Source of the DNA: Ravibacter arvi
Lineage (GTDB): Bacteria > Bacteroidota > Bacteroidia > Cytophagales > Spirosomataceae
Direction of reading: 5' to 3'
Assembly: GCF_039540405.1 (NCBI RefSeq)
Contig: NZ_BAABEY010000029.1
Coordinates: forward strand, 136,207 to 200,206
Length of the DNA: 64,000 bases
Position numbers and translations under genes: made by a program. Shown here piece after piece: positions 34,866 through 43,916 of the stretch. The notes under the pieces were generated by a model, which saw only the letters and a program-made list of their open reading frames with translations, did not search any database and had not been told where the DNA came from. The number at the start of each line of letters is the position of its first letter. Positions within the stretch are counted from its first letter, which is position 1.

Positions 34866-35755
34866 TGTATCAAAGTAAAAATTTGAATAGGCTCTCTAGA
34901 AACCTCTCATCAAGTATGCAAGATGAGTTTTCTAGGGTTGGTATTTTCTTTAGAATTTTTGAAAGAGTTAAGTCTTTCTCATCTGTAGAATCGAAAAGAA
35001 AAATGAAGGGAAGTGACTATTATAATGGAAAAACAAAGCTTATGCGAGATATAATTGGCATTAGAATAGTTTTATACTTTTCTGATGATATAGCAATTGT
35101 ATATTCTCGACTTTCCAAACTATTTAATATTGTTGAAGAAACTATTGATAAAGCGACGGAAACAAATTTTGAGCCGATTAGAATCAATTTAGTTTGTCAA
35201 CTTCCTCTCGAAAATATTGATGAGTTTAAATCTATAGTAAATGACAATACGATAGATGCAACTTTCGAAATTCAATTAAGAACGATTTTGTCTGAAGGAT
35301 GGCATGAGGTAGATCATGATTTAAGGTATAAATGTCGAGATGATTGGAATAATAGTTCAGACTTATCAAGGAGCTTTAATGGGATTCTTGCAACCTTGGA
35401 GACAAGTGAATATGCTACGTTAAGATTATTTGATCAATTAAGCTTTAGACACTTTAAATCGAAGAATGTTATAGCAATGCTAAGAACTAAATTTAGACTG
35501 AGATTTGAAAGCTTTATTTTATCTGAAAATGTATCCGCTTTAATCACCCCTGTTATTTTAAAAGAATACTATAAGATTGACAGAAATGAGGTAGTAAAAT
35601 ATTTATTTGAATGTGGTATTATTATGCCATTGACTTTGGAGAATTTTTTATTTTTAATAAATTATAGGTTTATAAAGAACACGCACCTTACAGAAGCAAC
35701 ACCGGAAGTACTTAGTTCGGAATTTAAAAATTTAGTTGAAGTCGTTAAAAACTGA
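34865..35755 (+). CDS. RelA/SpoT-like nucleotidyltransferase (putative effector)
   Basis: 296 aa. The synthetase-domain motifs are KLMRDIIGIRIVLYF (Asp62, Arg67) and FEIQLRTILSEGWHEVDHDL (Glu135 and the WHEVDHDL helix), matching the catalytic core of (p)ppGpp synthetases and toxSAS toxins. No hydrolase, TGS or ACT domain. The usual G-Y-x-(S/A)-x-H loop, whose Tyr stacks on the acceptor guanine, is not recognisable; the equivalent stretch reads EPIRINLVCQ, so the acceptor may differ. The C-terminal ~110 residues are unique. Start overlaps the NACHT stop, so the two are probably one system: NTPase sensor plus nucleotide-modifying effector. Confidence 0.82.
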   Translation: MYQSKNLNRLSRNLSSSMQDEFSRVGIFFRIFERVKSFSSVESKRKMKGSDYYNGKTKLMRDIIGIRIVLYFSDDIAIVYSRLSKLFNIVEETIDKATETNFEPIRINLVCQLPLENIDEFKSIVNDNTIDATFEIQLRTILSEGWHEVDHDLRYKCRDDWNNSSDLSRSFNGILATLETSEYATLRLFDQLSFRHFKSKNVIAMLRTKFRLRFESFILSENVSALITPVILKEYYKIDRNEVVKYLFECGIIMPLTLENFLFLINYRFIKNTHLTEATPEVLSSEFKNLVEVVKN

Positions 35756-35997
35756 TACTCATTGATTGATCATTGACAAAGCATATTCTAGAAAAAGGTT
35801 TTACTTAAGAAAAGATTCTATTTAATCGTACACTTTTTACTGCTGAACTACTAAACAAGAGACTGTTAGGTCTAGTATGGTAAAAAATATTTAACGGCAA
35901 GAAATCGGAGAGTGGCAGAGACATCTCCATTGTGAATAAGTAATCCTTAATTCAGTATAACTTGATTACAGAATAATAAGCGTCAGAGAATTGTTCT

Positions 35998-36405
35998 TCA
36001 ATTCCTATCCAACACCTTCTGTAACAACTCCACCTTCTCCCTCTCCGATTGAAGCAAACGCTCGTACAGTTTTTTGTTTTCTTCTAATGCTTCAAACCAT
36101 TTTTCAACCGGATTGATTACCGCGTTGTAGAAGACTGAGGCTGATTGATCATGATTATTAACTGTCGATGCAATTATGTTTACTGCTGATTGTTCATCGA
36201 ACGTTTTGATCGCTTCGGCAGGTATTTTCAGAATCTTGGCCACCTGCTCTAAAATACTCTGCTCAATTTCTTCCTTTTGCTCCAGCAGTGAAACCCGCTT
36301 CTGGCTCCAGTCCTCACCCAACTCCCACGCAAGTGCTTCCTGTTTGACACCGAGCATTTCTCTGAAGCGCTTGATATTCCTTCCTTGATGTATGGTCTTG
36401 CTCAT
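35998..36405 (-). CDS. XRE-family HTH regulator
   Basis: 135 aa. An N-terminal HTH (NIKRFREMLGVKQEALAWEL, then WSQKRVSLLEQKEEIE) is followed by a linker and a C-terminal coiled coil (WFEALEENKKLYERLLQSER). It is divergent from the HEPN gene with a 154-bp gap that would contain both promoters, so it may repress that gene (inference). Confidence 0.75.
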   Translation of the reverse strand: MSKTIHQGRNIKRFREMLGVKQEALAWELGEDWSQKRVSLLEQKEEIEQSILEQVAKILKIPAEAIKTFDEQSAVNIIASTVNNHDQSASVFYNAVINPVEKWFEALEENKKLYERLLQSEREKVELLQKVLDRN

Positions 36406-36559
36406 AATACAGATGTGATATAAACACTCAAATATAAGGTTTTGAAGGTGTATTTGGGAGGAAGCCAGCTATTTTCTGAATAAAATATACGAGGTAGGGA
36501 TAACCTAGAAATTTGGCAGTCAGGAATTTCGATAGCATCATCGACTAAATATCCCGATC

Positions 36560-38164
36560 ATGAGACATGCTACTTGTAATCCCGAATTTCAGCATCCCGT
36601 CTGGATGTCGCCCGAGGAAATGGCTGAGCCAGGTGAATTAGTACGAGAGTTCTGCCGGTCATGGGAATTGACCGATTGCCGGTTTTACCTGTGGCAGATG
36701 CTCAGCAATTCTATTTCGTATGATCATCCGCATATAGAAGCTATGCCGGGCGGTCAGATGTACTTTTTTGAAAACCTGATCGCCATGATCGAGGCGGTAT
36801 ACCTTACTAACCGGCCTTCAGTGGTTAGAGTAGATAAGCAACCTGAAGAAGGGGAGGCCGAAATAGGGAAGTCGGCCGTAACGGGTTCTGACGAAAACCT
36901 GGCTAACCGGCTCGTAGCGGCAATTGTCGAATCTGTTCCGGCAGATGCTATTTTCCTATTGAAGGATGCCGTCACGTTGGAGATTTCAAATTTGGTTGTA
37001 TTTATTGAGAACAAGGAGCAAAATCCTATCTCCGACTTTCGGGAGTTAATCCGGGAACGGATCTCTCCGATAGCGCCTGATACGGTCAACGTCTTTACTA
37101 CTCACTACTTCAAGTCTGTGACCGACAGGAAAGATGCGCTTTATTTCACCCTTGCGCTGGAAGGCGCTCAGAGGATTTACCTAAAAGAGGGGCAAGAATT
37201 TACGGTTCCGGCATTACCGGCAAAGTTTTCAGACAGGGTGTGGCTAGTGTTTGAGAGCTTCAGCCGGAAGGCAAAATCTTTCCACACCATGGCGAAGGGG
37301 CATGTAGAGAAAGGAGAAAATGAATTGACCACCTTTTTCTGTCACCAGGCCTGTGAGCTGTCATTGACCGCGCTGCTTTACGCAATGACCGGCTACCGCG
37401 ACAAGACCCACCATATCGGCAGAAGGCTGGGGCAAGCGCGGTTGCTTAATCCGAAGCTTAGCGAAGAATTGTTCGGCTCCGAAATGCTCGTCTTGTTGGA
37501 GCAGGCCTATGTCAAGTCCCGGTATAACGCCGGTTTCCGGGTTTCGGAAGAGCAGGCAGCCGACCTTGTCGAAAAGACCGGTCAACTGATAGTGCTGGTA
37601 GAGGAGACGTTTCTGGCCACCAGGGCAAAGTTCGACAGGTCGAACGAGCCAACGGCAGAACTCTCGATTGAAAATCCGGTCGAGGCAAGTGATATCCCTG
37701 CCCGTTCTGATCAGCAGCGTATCCAATCCGAACTGGAGGAATTCTTTGATTCCTACAAACCTCATGAATTTGCGACGCGGTGGCGCACGATCCTGGAGGC
37801 CTATTCGGCCCGGGACTATTACAGGCTTGGTAGTCCTTCGGATGTAGTATACGCAATCGAAAAACTATCCGATTTGATGAAGGTTGCTCATGAGATCTAT
37901 CAACAACTCTCCATTGAGGAATCACCGAATGACACTCCGGAAACGTTTACATCAATAGGGAGTGCTCATTCGACTATCCGGCAGTTCTTCGAGGCAAGAA
38001 GTCTTGAGGAATGGGAAAGGTGTTTGAGGCATGTGCTGTTTTTTGCGCTCAGCACGGACGATCCGGATGATGGTGGGTGTAAGGAGGATACTTTGTGGTT
38101 GTATAATATGGTATGCGGGTTGGTGGAGGGGTGTTGGGAAGTAAGGAAAATTTCTCCGACCTGA
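36560..38164 (+). CDS. HEPN-domain protein with N-terminal nucleotidyltransferase-like region
   Basis: 534 aa. Residues ~113-215 have alternating strands and helices like a degenerate nucleotidyltransferase (VPADAIFLLKDAV, VNVFTTHYFKSVTDRKDALY), but no clear GS-x-DxD triad. Residues ~235-352 form a HEPN domain (FFCHQACELSLTALLYAMTG then YRDKTHHIGRRL); Arg280 and His284/285 resemble the Rx3-6H RNase motif of HEPN toxins. A C-terminal helical module (~395-530) is unrecognised. Common in Bacteroidota islands; a role as RNase or nucleotide-modification factor in stress or defence is plausible, unproven. Confidence 0.72.
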   Translation: MRHATCNPEFQHPVWMSPEEMAEPGELVREFCRSWELTDCRFYLWQMLSNSISYDHPHIEAMPGGQMYFFENLIAMIEAVYLTNRPSVVRVDKQPEEGEAEIGKSAVTGSDENLANRLVAAIVESVPADAIFLLKDAVTLEISNLVVFIENKEQNPISDFRELIRERISPIAPDTVNVFTTHYFKSVTDRKDALYFTLALEGAQRIYLKEGQEFTVPALPAKFSDRVWLVFESFSRKAKSFHTMAKGHVEKGENELTTFFCHQACELSLTALLYAMTGYRDKTHHIGRRLGQARLLNPKLSEELFGSEMLVLLEQAYVKSRYNAGFRVSEEQAADLVEKTGQLIVLVEETFLATRAKFDRSNEPTAELSIENPVEASDIPARSDQQRIQSELEEFFDSYKPHEFATRWRTILEAYSARDYYRLGSPSDVVYAIEKLSDLMKVAHEIYQQLSIEESPNDTPETFTSIGSAHSTIRQFFEARSLEEWERCLRHVLFFALSTDDPDDGGCKEDTLWLYNMVCGLVEGCWEVRKISPT

Positions 38165-38350
38165 AATTATTAGTAGTTGCTGAAAGATCTTCCAGCGCTT
38201 ACAAAAGCGTGAGAAACAACCGAGGTTTAAATAACAGAATTTCCAGTTCAGGGGCTCTTCAATTGTTAATGCAAGAAGATTAAACTTTCTAACTCCACCT
38301 TGCTGCTAAGGCATCTGTGTGCCGGGTGTTATTGCGAACTAGTAACTAAA

Positions 38351-41300
38351 TCAGGAATTGAAGTAACATTTCAATTTGGTTTCGGTCATCTCAACCACTG
38401 TTGAATATATTGACCCTAAGAAAGTCATCATTTCATCGGTCAGGTCTGGTGTTTTTACGCCAGGCTGGGCAACTGCAAATTCGAACTTTACATTGGTGTA
38501 TCGGAGCGCTTTCCTCACAGCCTCAATACTTTCAAGGCCTCCGTGATAAAATCGTTTTCCTTTCAGCACACCTGTACCATTCCGCCTTTCCATATGCTTA
38601 AGTAGCTCTTCAGGTTTCCATTTGTGTCGCAAAGAAACGATTGCTTGTCCACAGACCTCGAATAAGTCCTTTAATCGCGCTCCAGATTTCTCTTTCGAGT
38701 ATTTACAGTGGATCATTTCAAACCGAATTAAATTTTCCTCATGAAATATTGCTACGATATCGGCTGACTCTCCAGAGTTATCGTCGTTAAATACGATCTT
38801 TGCTCCTAGATTGACAAGTCGCCTCATTACGTATTCCTGAACAGAATTTTCGCGTGGCTCTCCATCCTTGTACATCGATTCTGTCGTGTATTTAACTCCT
38901 TCCCATGGTAGTATTTCAATCCTATCGGTTGGGATTTTTGAAGTTACTGATGTATTATAATTGGTTTGAATACTACCTGATACGGTGCAGCCATTTAGTA
39001 AAAATATAGTCGGCGGATTTTCCTCAAAAAACTTCTTCAACGGGACGGGCTCGCTTTTCAGCCCTTCGATGGTAATGCTACTATGGTCTAGGCCTTCAAC
39101 ACTATGGCCTTTCTCTCCGCCAAGTATAATCGAAAATGAAATCTCTTCGCTCAGGACATAAAGCATAAAATTGGCGCGATTACCCGCTATCGAAACGCTT
39201 TTCAGCATACACTCAGATAGCATCACCGATTTTGACTTCACTGCTTCGACACTGAGTTTGTGGATTTTATCGTAAAGAACCTCTGACCAATCTGTAGCAA
39301 GAACGATCAATCCCTCGGGATAGGTCTCTAGTTGAATTTTTTCAGCAGAATCTTGTAAAAGCTGGTTAGAGTCGATCGTCTCGTCAGTGATAAGTCTACC
39401 CATAGCTAGACACCATGACTTCCACTCTTTTAGATCGCCAATTCGCGCTGGACTCCAGATCTTTCCTTTGACAGAAGCGCCAACGCTTACCGGAAATCCT
39501 TCTCTAAACCCTATTCCAACAAAATCTGATTTTTGGCATCTTTTTCCTTCTCGCCATCTTGTAAGCTCAGTGGTAACATCTGCGCCGCTTAACCTAGAGT
39601 ACCTGTGTAAATGGTTGGACGGCTTAAAGATTCCGGCGTGAACAATACTCAACCGCTTAATTGAATCAAATGAGCGAAATACACAATCACCATTAAGCGG
39701 AACAGGATCTTTAGCCGTTATGCACTTCACAAGCGCCTTAACATCAAGTAATTTTTCCGAGTAACCCACATAAAGAAGCTTGGTGTTCTCCGCAAAATGC
39801 ATAACAATCAAATCCCATTTTTGATCACGCATCTTATCCGTTTTAGCCCATTTCACTCTTTCTCGCTTCTGTGTAGTAAAGTAGAAAACATTCTCTTTCT
39901 TATTTAGGTAAGGCTGAGTAAGAGCGTACTTCGAGAGGTTAAAGGCGTCCTTAAAATTCTTCCATTCAACCTTATCACATCTGTAACAAACACAGCTAAG
40001 AGCGGGATACACTAGCTTAGGGTTGAGTTCGATATTAGGAGAGTCAAAACCGGAGAACGGCTCACAGCCCTGCAAAAAAGATAATAGTGATTCAGCATCT
40101 GCCTTCTTTGCATCCGCAATTTCGCTAATAACGTGTTCCCAACCTGAGCCTTCCTCTCGCAAAATATTTTCCAATTCGATTGACAAGTTCTCATCCGCAA
40201 AATTGACCACGAAAGAGGCGTCACCAAGCCCTTGCTGCGGTCGAGTAAATCGACCTATGAATTGAAGCAGCACGCCTAGGGATTTATGCAACTTGTGGAC
40301 TGCGGCAATTTTGAAGTCAGGAAAGTCAAACCCTTCCTTGAGCATATCTACACAGATAACTATATCATAGGCGCCATTCCTAATATCTTCAATGATAGCC
40401 TTTTTACCTTTGGTTTCAGAATGAACAACCACAATTCGTTGTTCAGGGAACCATTCTTTATAATTAAGGAACAGTGCTTCAGCGTGTCCTGTCTTTTCAG
40501 TTCTGACCATCATCTTATGCCTAATCCATCCCCTCTTCGTCCTATCTTCGATAAGTTTGGCCACGGCGGCTTCTGCGATCGCTTTGTCTTTCAACTTAGG
40601 GTGGCGCTGATCAACGGAAATTAAAGAAATTTTTGAGAAGCAATCATCTTTAAGTGCTTGAGATAGTGAATAGTTATAGACAAACTTGCCATCTACCGGC
40701 TTTCGGTCGTTCCTATACGGTGTAGCGGTGAACTGAACAACTTTTGAGTTCTGAAACAAATTCCGTAACTCTTTCCACTCAGATGCCTCAATGTGGTGGG
40801 CCTCATCAAAATAGACATGCGAAAAAGCAGTCTGAAGCGCTTCCTTGATCTTGGGAGCTGCTCTGGCAATTAGTGCTGGAGTTGTAACAACAACATTAGT
40901 CTGATTAATTTCTACCACATCTTGTATTGTCGAATTTAGTGTAAGAACGATAGGGTTGGGTGTTGTCCCCGAAATGACGCCTAACTCTCTTAGGATTCCC
41001 CAGGTCGAGAATTTATCTGCAATTTGCAGCTTCAAGTCAATTGTAGGGACGACTACCAAGGTTCTTGTTGCGTTCGCCGCAAGTGCCGTCGCAAACATTG
41101 TCTCTGTTTTACCAGTTCCCGTAGGAAGAACGATTGTCGCAACCTCATTGGTCAGTGACCAGTGTGACAATAAAGAATACACAGCTCCTATTTGAGCTTT
41201 TCTTAAACTCCATCCGGATTTTCCGACTCCGTCAATTCGAAAGTCGTTTCTTAAATCTCTTTTGATTAGCTTAGGCACCCCCTGAAGCTTAAATCCACTT

Positions 41301-41524
41301 TTATTTCTTTTTAACTCAATTTCAAACTTACCACCATATTTGTCGGTAATCTCATAAACCAAATCATGTTTATGGATTGCCTGAAGAGAATGCTCGCCTT
41401 TGCGCAAAGCAACTTGTGAGATTATGCCACACTTAATATTCTTCTTCTGAAAATATAGTGGGTTTTTAAGGTTTAAGCTAATTGAAAACGGAATTTCTAG
41501 GCTCATTTGAAGGCTTCGCATCAT
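38351..41524 (-). CDS. SF2 DEAH helicase fused to C-terminal nuclease
   Basis: 1057 aa. The helicase core has Walker A LPTGTGKT (133-140), VVPTIDL (Ia), DEAH (240-243), FTATPYR (motif III) and the second RecA lobe ending QFIGRFTRP (motif VI). After a long middle region, the C-terminus has a PD-(D/E)xK-like pattern: Asp922 in SADIVAI, Glu936 and Lys941 in FEMIHCK. Single-gene helicase-nuclease fusions of this plan are typical anti-phage or restriction-like proteins. Start codon uncertain: ATG at 41524, 41521 or 41506. Divergent neighbours are unrelated, so it probably acts alone. Confidence 0.8.
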   Translation of the reverse strand: MMRSLQMSLEIPFSISLNLKNPLYFQKKNIKCGIISQVALRKGEHSLQAIHKHDLVYEITDKYGGKFEIELKRNKSGFKLQGVPKLIKRDLRNDFRIDGVGKSGWSLRKAQIGAVYSLLSHWSLTNEVATIVLPTGTGKTETMFATALAANATRTLVVVPTIDLKLQIADKFSTWGILRELGVISGTTPNPIVLTLNSTIQDVVEINQTNVVVTTPALIARAAPKIKEALQTAFSHVYFDEAHHIEASEWKELRNLFQNSKVVQFTATPYRNDRKPVDGKFVYNYSLSQALKDDCFSKISLISVDQRHPKLKDKAIAEAAVAKLIEDRTKRGWIRHKMMVRTEKTGHAEALFLNYKEWFPEQRIVVVHSETKGKKAIIEDIRNGAYDIVICVDMLKEGFDFPDFKIAAVHKLHKSLGVLLQFIGRFTRPQQGLGDASFVVNFADENLSIELENILREEGSGWEHVISEIADAKKADAESLLSFLQGCEPFSGFDSPNIELNPKLVYPALSCVCYRCDKVEWKNFKDAFNLSKYALTQPYLNKKENVFYFTTQKRERVKWAKTDKMRDQKWDLIVMHFAENTKLLYVGYSEKLLDVKALVKCITAKDPVPLNGDCVFRSFDSIKRLSIVHAGIFKPSNHLHRYSRLSGADVTTELTRWREGKRCQKSDFVGIGFREGFPVSVGASVKGKIWSPARIGDLKEWKSWCLAMGRLITDETIDSNQLLQDSAEKIQLETYPEGLIVLATDWSEVLYDKIHKLSVEAVKSKSVMLSECMLKSVSIAGNRANFMLYVLSEEISFSIILGGEKGHSVEGLDHSSITIEGLKSEPVPLKKFFEENPPTIFLLNGCTVSGSIQTNYNTSVTSKIPTDRIEILPWEGVKYTTESMYKDGEPRENSVQEYVMRRLVNLGAKIVFNDDNSGESADIVAIFHEENLIRFEMIHCKYSKEKSGARLKDLFEVCGQAIVSLRHKWKPEELLKHMERRNGTGVLKGKRFYHGGLESIEAVRKALRYTNVKFEFAVAQPGVKTPDLTDEMMTFLGSIYSTVVEMTETKLKCYFNS

Positions 41525-41748
41525 GCTAAACTTTTTATTAGAGTATCTTTATAATTAGAAGTATTGGCTGAGAAATCGAGACTTCATTGTTGTACAAAGT
41601 TAAACTTGATATGCAGACTTTAATAGTCTTTTCCTACCCTGGTTGCTCACGTACCAGTCTTCCGTCACTCCCTTAAAATCGGTCCGAAAACGCTTCATCA
41701 ACAGTTATCTACTAGAACTTTGAGGAATTTTCATCTGAAGTCATTCCA

Positions 41749-43167
41749 CTAATTTATAGCCCTTTGATCAAAAAGCCAATCCAATAAACTAGGCGTGTTT
41801 TTAACCTTCTCCCCTATATCATGGGCCGCATCCTGATACTCTGTGTAAAGAGGAGTGCCGCCTGCGCTTTTCATAGCTTCGATCATGAGGCGCGAGCCTT
41901 TTACAGGAACATTCCTGTCTTTTGCGCCATGAAAGGCCCATACCGGAACATGGATACTGTTTTTAGCTAACGTAGGGCTTCCTGCTCCTGAAATGGGGGT
42001 GGCGGCGGCAAACATATCGGGCCTCGTCGTGATAAAATGCCATACCCCGTAACCACCCAGCGAATTTCCGGTAACGTAACGTCTATCCTTATCAATGGAT
42101 AGTTTCCGCTCCAGGTCATCGATGGCCTCAAACACCAATGCGTCCACAGCAGGAAAGTTAGGAACCCCGCCCCAGCTTTTTTCAGTCGGGCACTGAGGCA
42201 CAAAAACAAAAGCGGGATAGTTGACCCGGTTGTCGTGTTCAGAAAGTAATTGAGCGGTTAAAGAAGAACCCACCTGCTTACTATTATCGTTTCCACAGCC
42301 CGAACTTCCGTGAAGACAAACCACGAGAGGATATTTTTGAGTGGAATCATAGTCCAGCGGCTTCAGTAATCGGTACGGCAGCTTTTCACCGCGGCTGTTG
42401 GAAAAAATATGAGCTTCAAAAGGTTGATCCGGTTCTTTAAGGTTATTGTCATTCTGTTTGGTGCCATTCGCTATTACGATACTTTCTGTTACCAATCGCA
42501 AGCCGAAAAAGAGGCCGAAACATACAGCCGCGAAGGTAAACACTCTCATGGCTGTGGCTAATGATTCGCCGCCAGCTTTATCCGGATCTTTCGCTGTCGT
42601 CTTTTCATGTGCGAAATTTAAGGCAAACAAAACATGTGCTGGAATTGTCAGTAAGGAAGCCCATCGCTCCACCTTTGTTAAGGTACCTCCCAGCATGAAC
42701 GTCGTTGAGTTCAAGGCCCAAACAACGCAGAAAAGCAGGATGAGCCCTTGGAAGAGCAGCACGATTCCCGCCAATTTCAGCAATGGCCTTTCACCCGTCC
42801 TGGAAAGGATCAGGCCCCCTGCATATACAATACCTGAGATCAGCGAAACTAAAACAGCTACTATATAAGAATCGGAGAATTGCCCGGTTGAGCGGACGTC
42901 TTTTGACAAAAACAAAACAATAAAGGACAGCATCGTAGAGGCTGCCAGCGCTCCGGACGTAAAACGGTAACCTTTGTAAACGAAATACTTCAGCAGGATC
43001 AGCGATACCGCGAGTGAAACCAGAAGGTCAAAAGTGAGCAATCTGCCCAATAAGCTAAGCTCTCCCGCCCGTGTCCCAAGTATGAAAAAGATAGCGCTTT
43101 TCAAGGCAGCGACCGCGATATACAAGGCGGTAAGAAAAAGGGCGGATGAGTAGAAGCTTCGGTTCAT
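41749..43167 (-). CDS. Membrane-anchored alpha/beta hydrolase (esterase)
   Basis: 472 aa. Six to seven membrane helices occupy residues ~8-230. The soluble C-terminal domain (~255-472) has an oxyanion-hole VVCLHGSSGCG, nucleophile GNSLGG (Ser369), acid in FHGAKDRNVP (Asp417) and DAAHDI (His449), the triad of PHB-depolymerase-like or Esterase_phd enzymes. An esterase tethered to a helical bundle is unusual; the bundle resembles no transporter I recognise. The active site would face the periplasm if the domain follows an outward loop (inference). Monocistronic. Confidence 0.78.
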   Translation of the reverse strand: MNRSFYSSALFLTALYIAVAALKSAIFFILGTRAGELSLLGRLLTFDLLVSLAVSLILLKYFVYKGYRFTSGALAASTMLSFIVLFLSKDVRSTGQFSDSYIVAVLVSLISGIVYAGGLILSRTGERPLLKLAGIVLLFQGLILLFCVVWALNSTTFMLGGTLTKVERWASLLTIPAHVLFALNFAHEKTTAKDPDKAGGESLATAMRVFTFAAVCFGLFFGLRLVTESIVIANGTKQNDNNLKEPDQPFEAHIFSNSRGEKLPYRLLKPLDYDSTQKYPLVVCLHGSSGCGNDNSKQVGSSLTAQLLSEHDNRVNYPAFVFVPQCPTEKSWGGVPNFPAVDALVFEAIDDLERKLSIDKDRRYVTGNSLGGYGVWHFITTRPDMFAAATPISGAGSPTLAKNSIHVPVWAFHGAKDRNVPVKGSRLMIEAMKSAGGTPLYTEYQDAAHDIGEKVKNTPSLLDWLFDQRAIN

Positions 43168-43329
43168 ACAGCGTTATTGACTTGAAAAGAGCGAGTTCAC
43201 AAGTTAAGATATAACATATCCGGGGAAATATTATACCTGTTAGTGTCGAGAGGTTTGTTTTATCTATAAGCGGGAAGTCTGTAAATTGAGAATAGTCATA
43301 TCCATCACTATCAGTGACTTACAAATCGG

Positions 43330-43365
43330 ATATGTCAAGTTTTTTGATCAAAAAACTTGACATAT
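43330..43365. repeat. 36-bp perfect palindrome
   Basis: Arms ATATGTCAAGTTTTTTGA and its exact complement meet at a TGATCA centre with no mismatch. The run of T in one arm and A in the other would also allow it to end transcription in both directions. It lies between the esterase start and the small HTH gene cluster. Whether it is an operator, terminator or cruciform is not decided by sequence alone. Confidence 0.7.
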
Positions 43366-43371
43366 ATCATA

Positions 43372-43566
43372 ATCGCCATCAGAATGAAACATTGGATGAG
43401 GCTTCCACTACAAGCTTATTACGCTATACTGAAGCTATGTGGCAGGAAAACCCTTTTTCAAACCTCATTCTTTTTCTTCCAAAAGAATGACTGGAAAGAA
43501 ACCCCTGCTATCGTCCGCTATTTTCACCAGTATAAAGCCACGCCAGATCAGCATAGGCTGATTTAG
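43372..43566 (+). pseudogene. Frameshifted gene fragment ahead of the HTH gene
   Basis: One frame reads NETLDEASTTSLLRYTEAMW then QENPFSNLILFLPK and hits TGA near 43489; a frame offset by one continues QKNDWKETPAIVRYFHQYKA and TPDQHRLI to a stop at 43566. Joining them at the LFLPK/QKNDW point gives one smooth protein end, so a single-base slip at the run of T or A is likely. The N-terminus is missing and the family is not recognised. It is followed 2 bp later by the HTH gene. Confidence 0.45.
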
Positions 43567-43568
43567 GC

Positions 43569-43916
43569 ATGGCCTATAACGTAAACGGGCGAAAAATGAC
43601 GAAAGAGGAAAATCAACCAGGAAACCACTCAGCGGTTTATACCCATCAGTTGGTGACAGTCGCCGATTTGGAAAGGTTTAAAGACCAAATGTTACAGGAG
43701 ATACGGCGAATGCTACCTGGTAGCACCGGTCAATCGTCAAAGCAGTGGCTCAAATCCAGGGAGGTACGGAAGCTGCTTGATATTTCTCCCGGCAAGCTCC
43801 ACGCATTACGTATCAACAGGCAGCTAAGTTTTATGCGGGTAGGCGGTACCATTTATTATGACCGGGCGGATATCGAAAAAATGTTTGAAAAATTCAAATT
43901 CTCTGCTGCCAAATGA
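43569..43916 (+). CDS. HTH_17/excisionase-type DNA-binding protein
   Basis: 115 aa. Residues ~58-110 have a MerR-like winged helix of the excisionase type: KQWLKSREVRKLLDISPGKL then RVGGTIYYDRADIEKMF, where the wing YYDRADI is typical. Such small proteins in Bacteroidota integrative elements act as recombination directionality factors or regulators. In this element it could serve the integrase at 48173-49495, although they are 4 kb apart. The gene overlaps the next by 4 bp. Confidence 0.78.
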   Translation: MAYNVNGRKMTKEENQPGNHSAVYTHQLVTVADLERFKDQMLQEIRRMLPGSTGQSSKQWLKSREVRKLLDISPGKLHALRINRQLSFMRVGGTIYYDRADIEKMFEKFKFSAAK

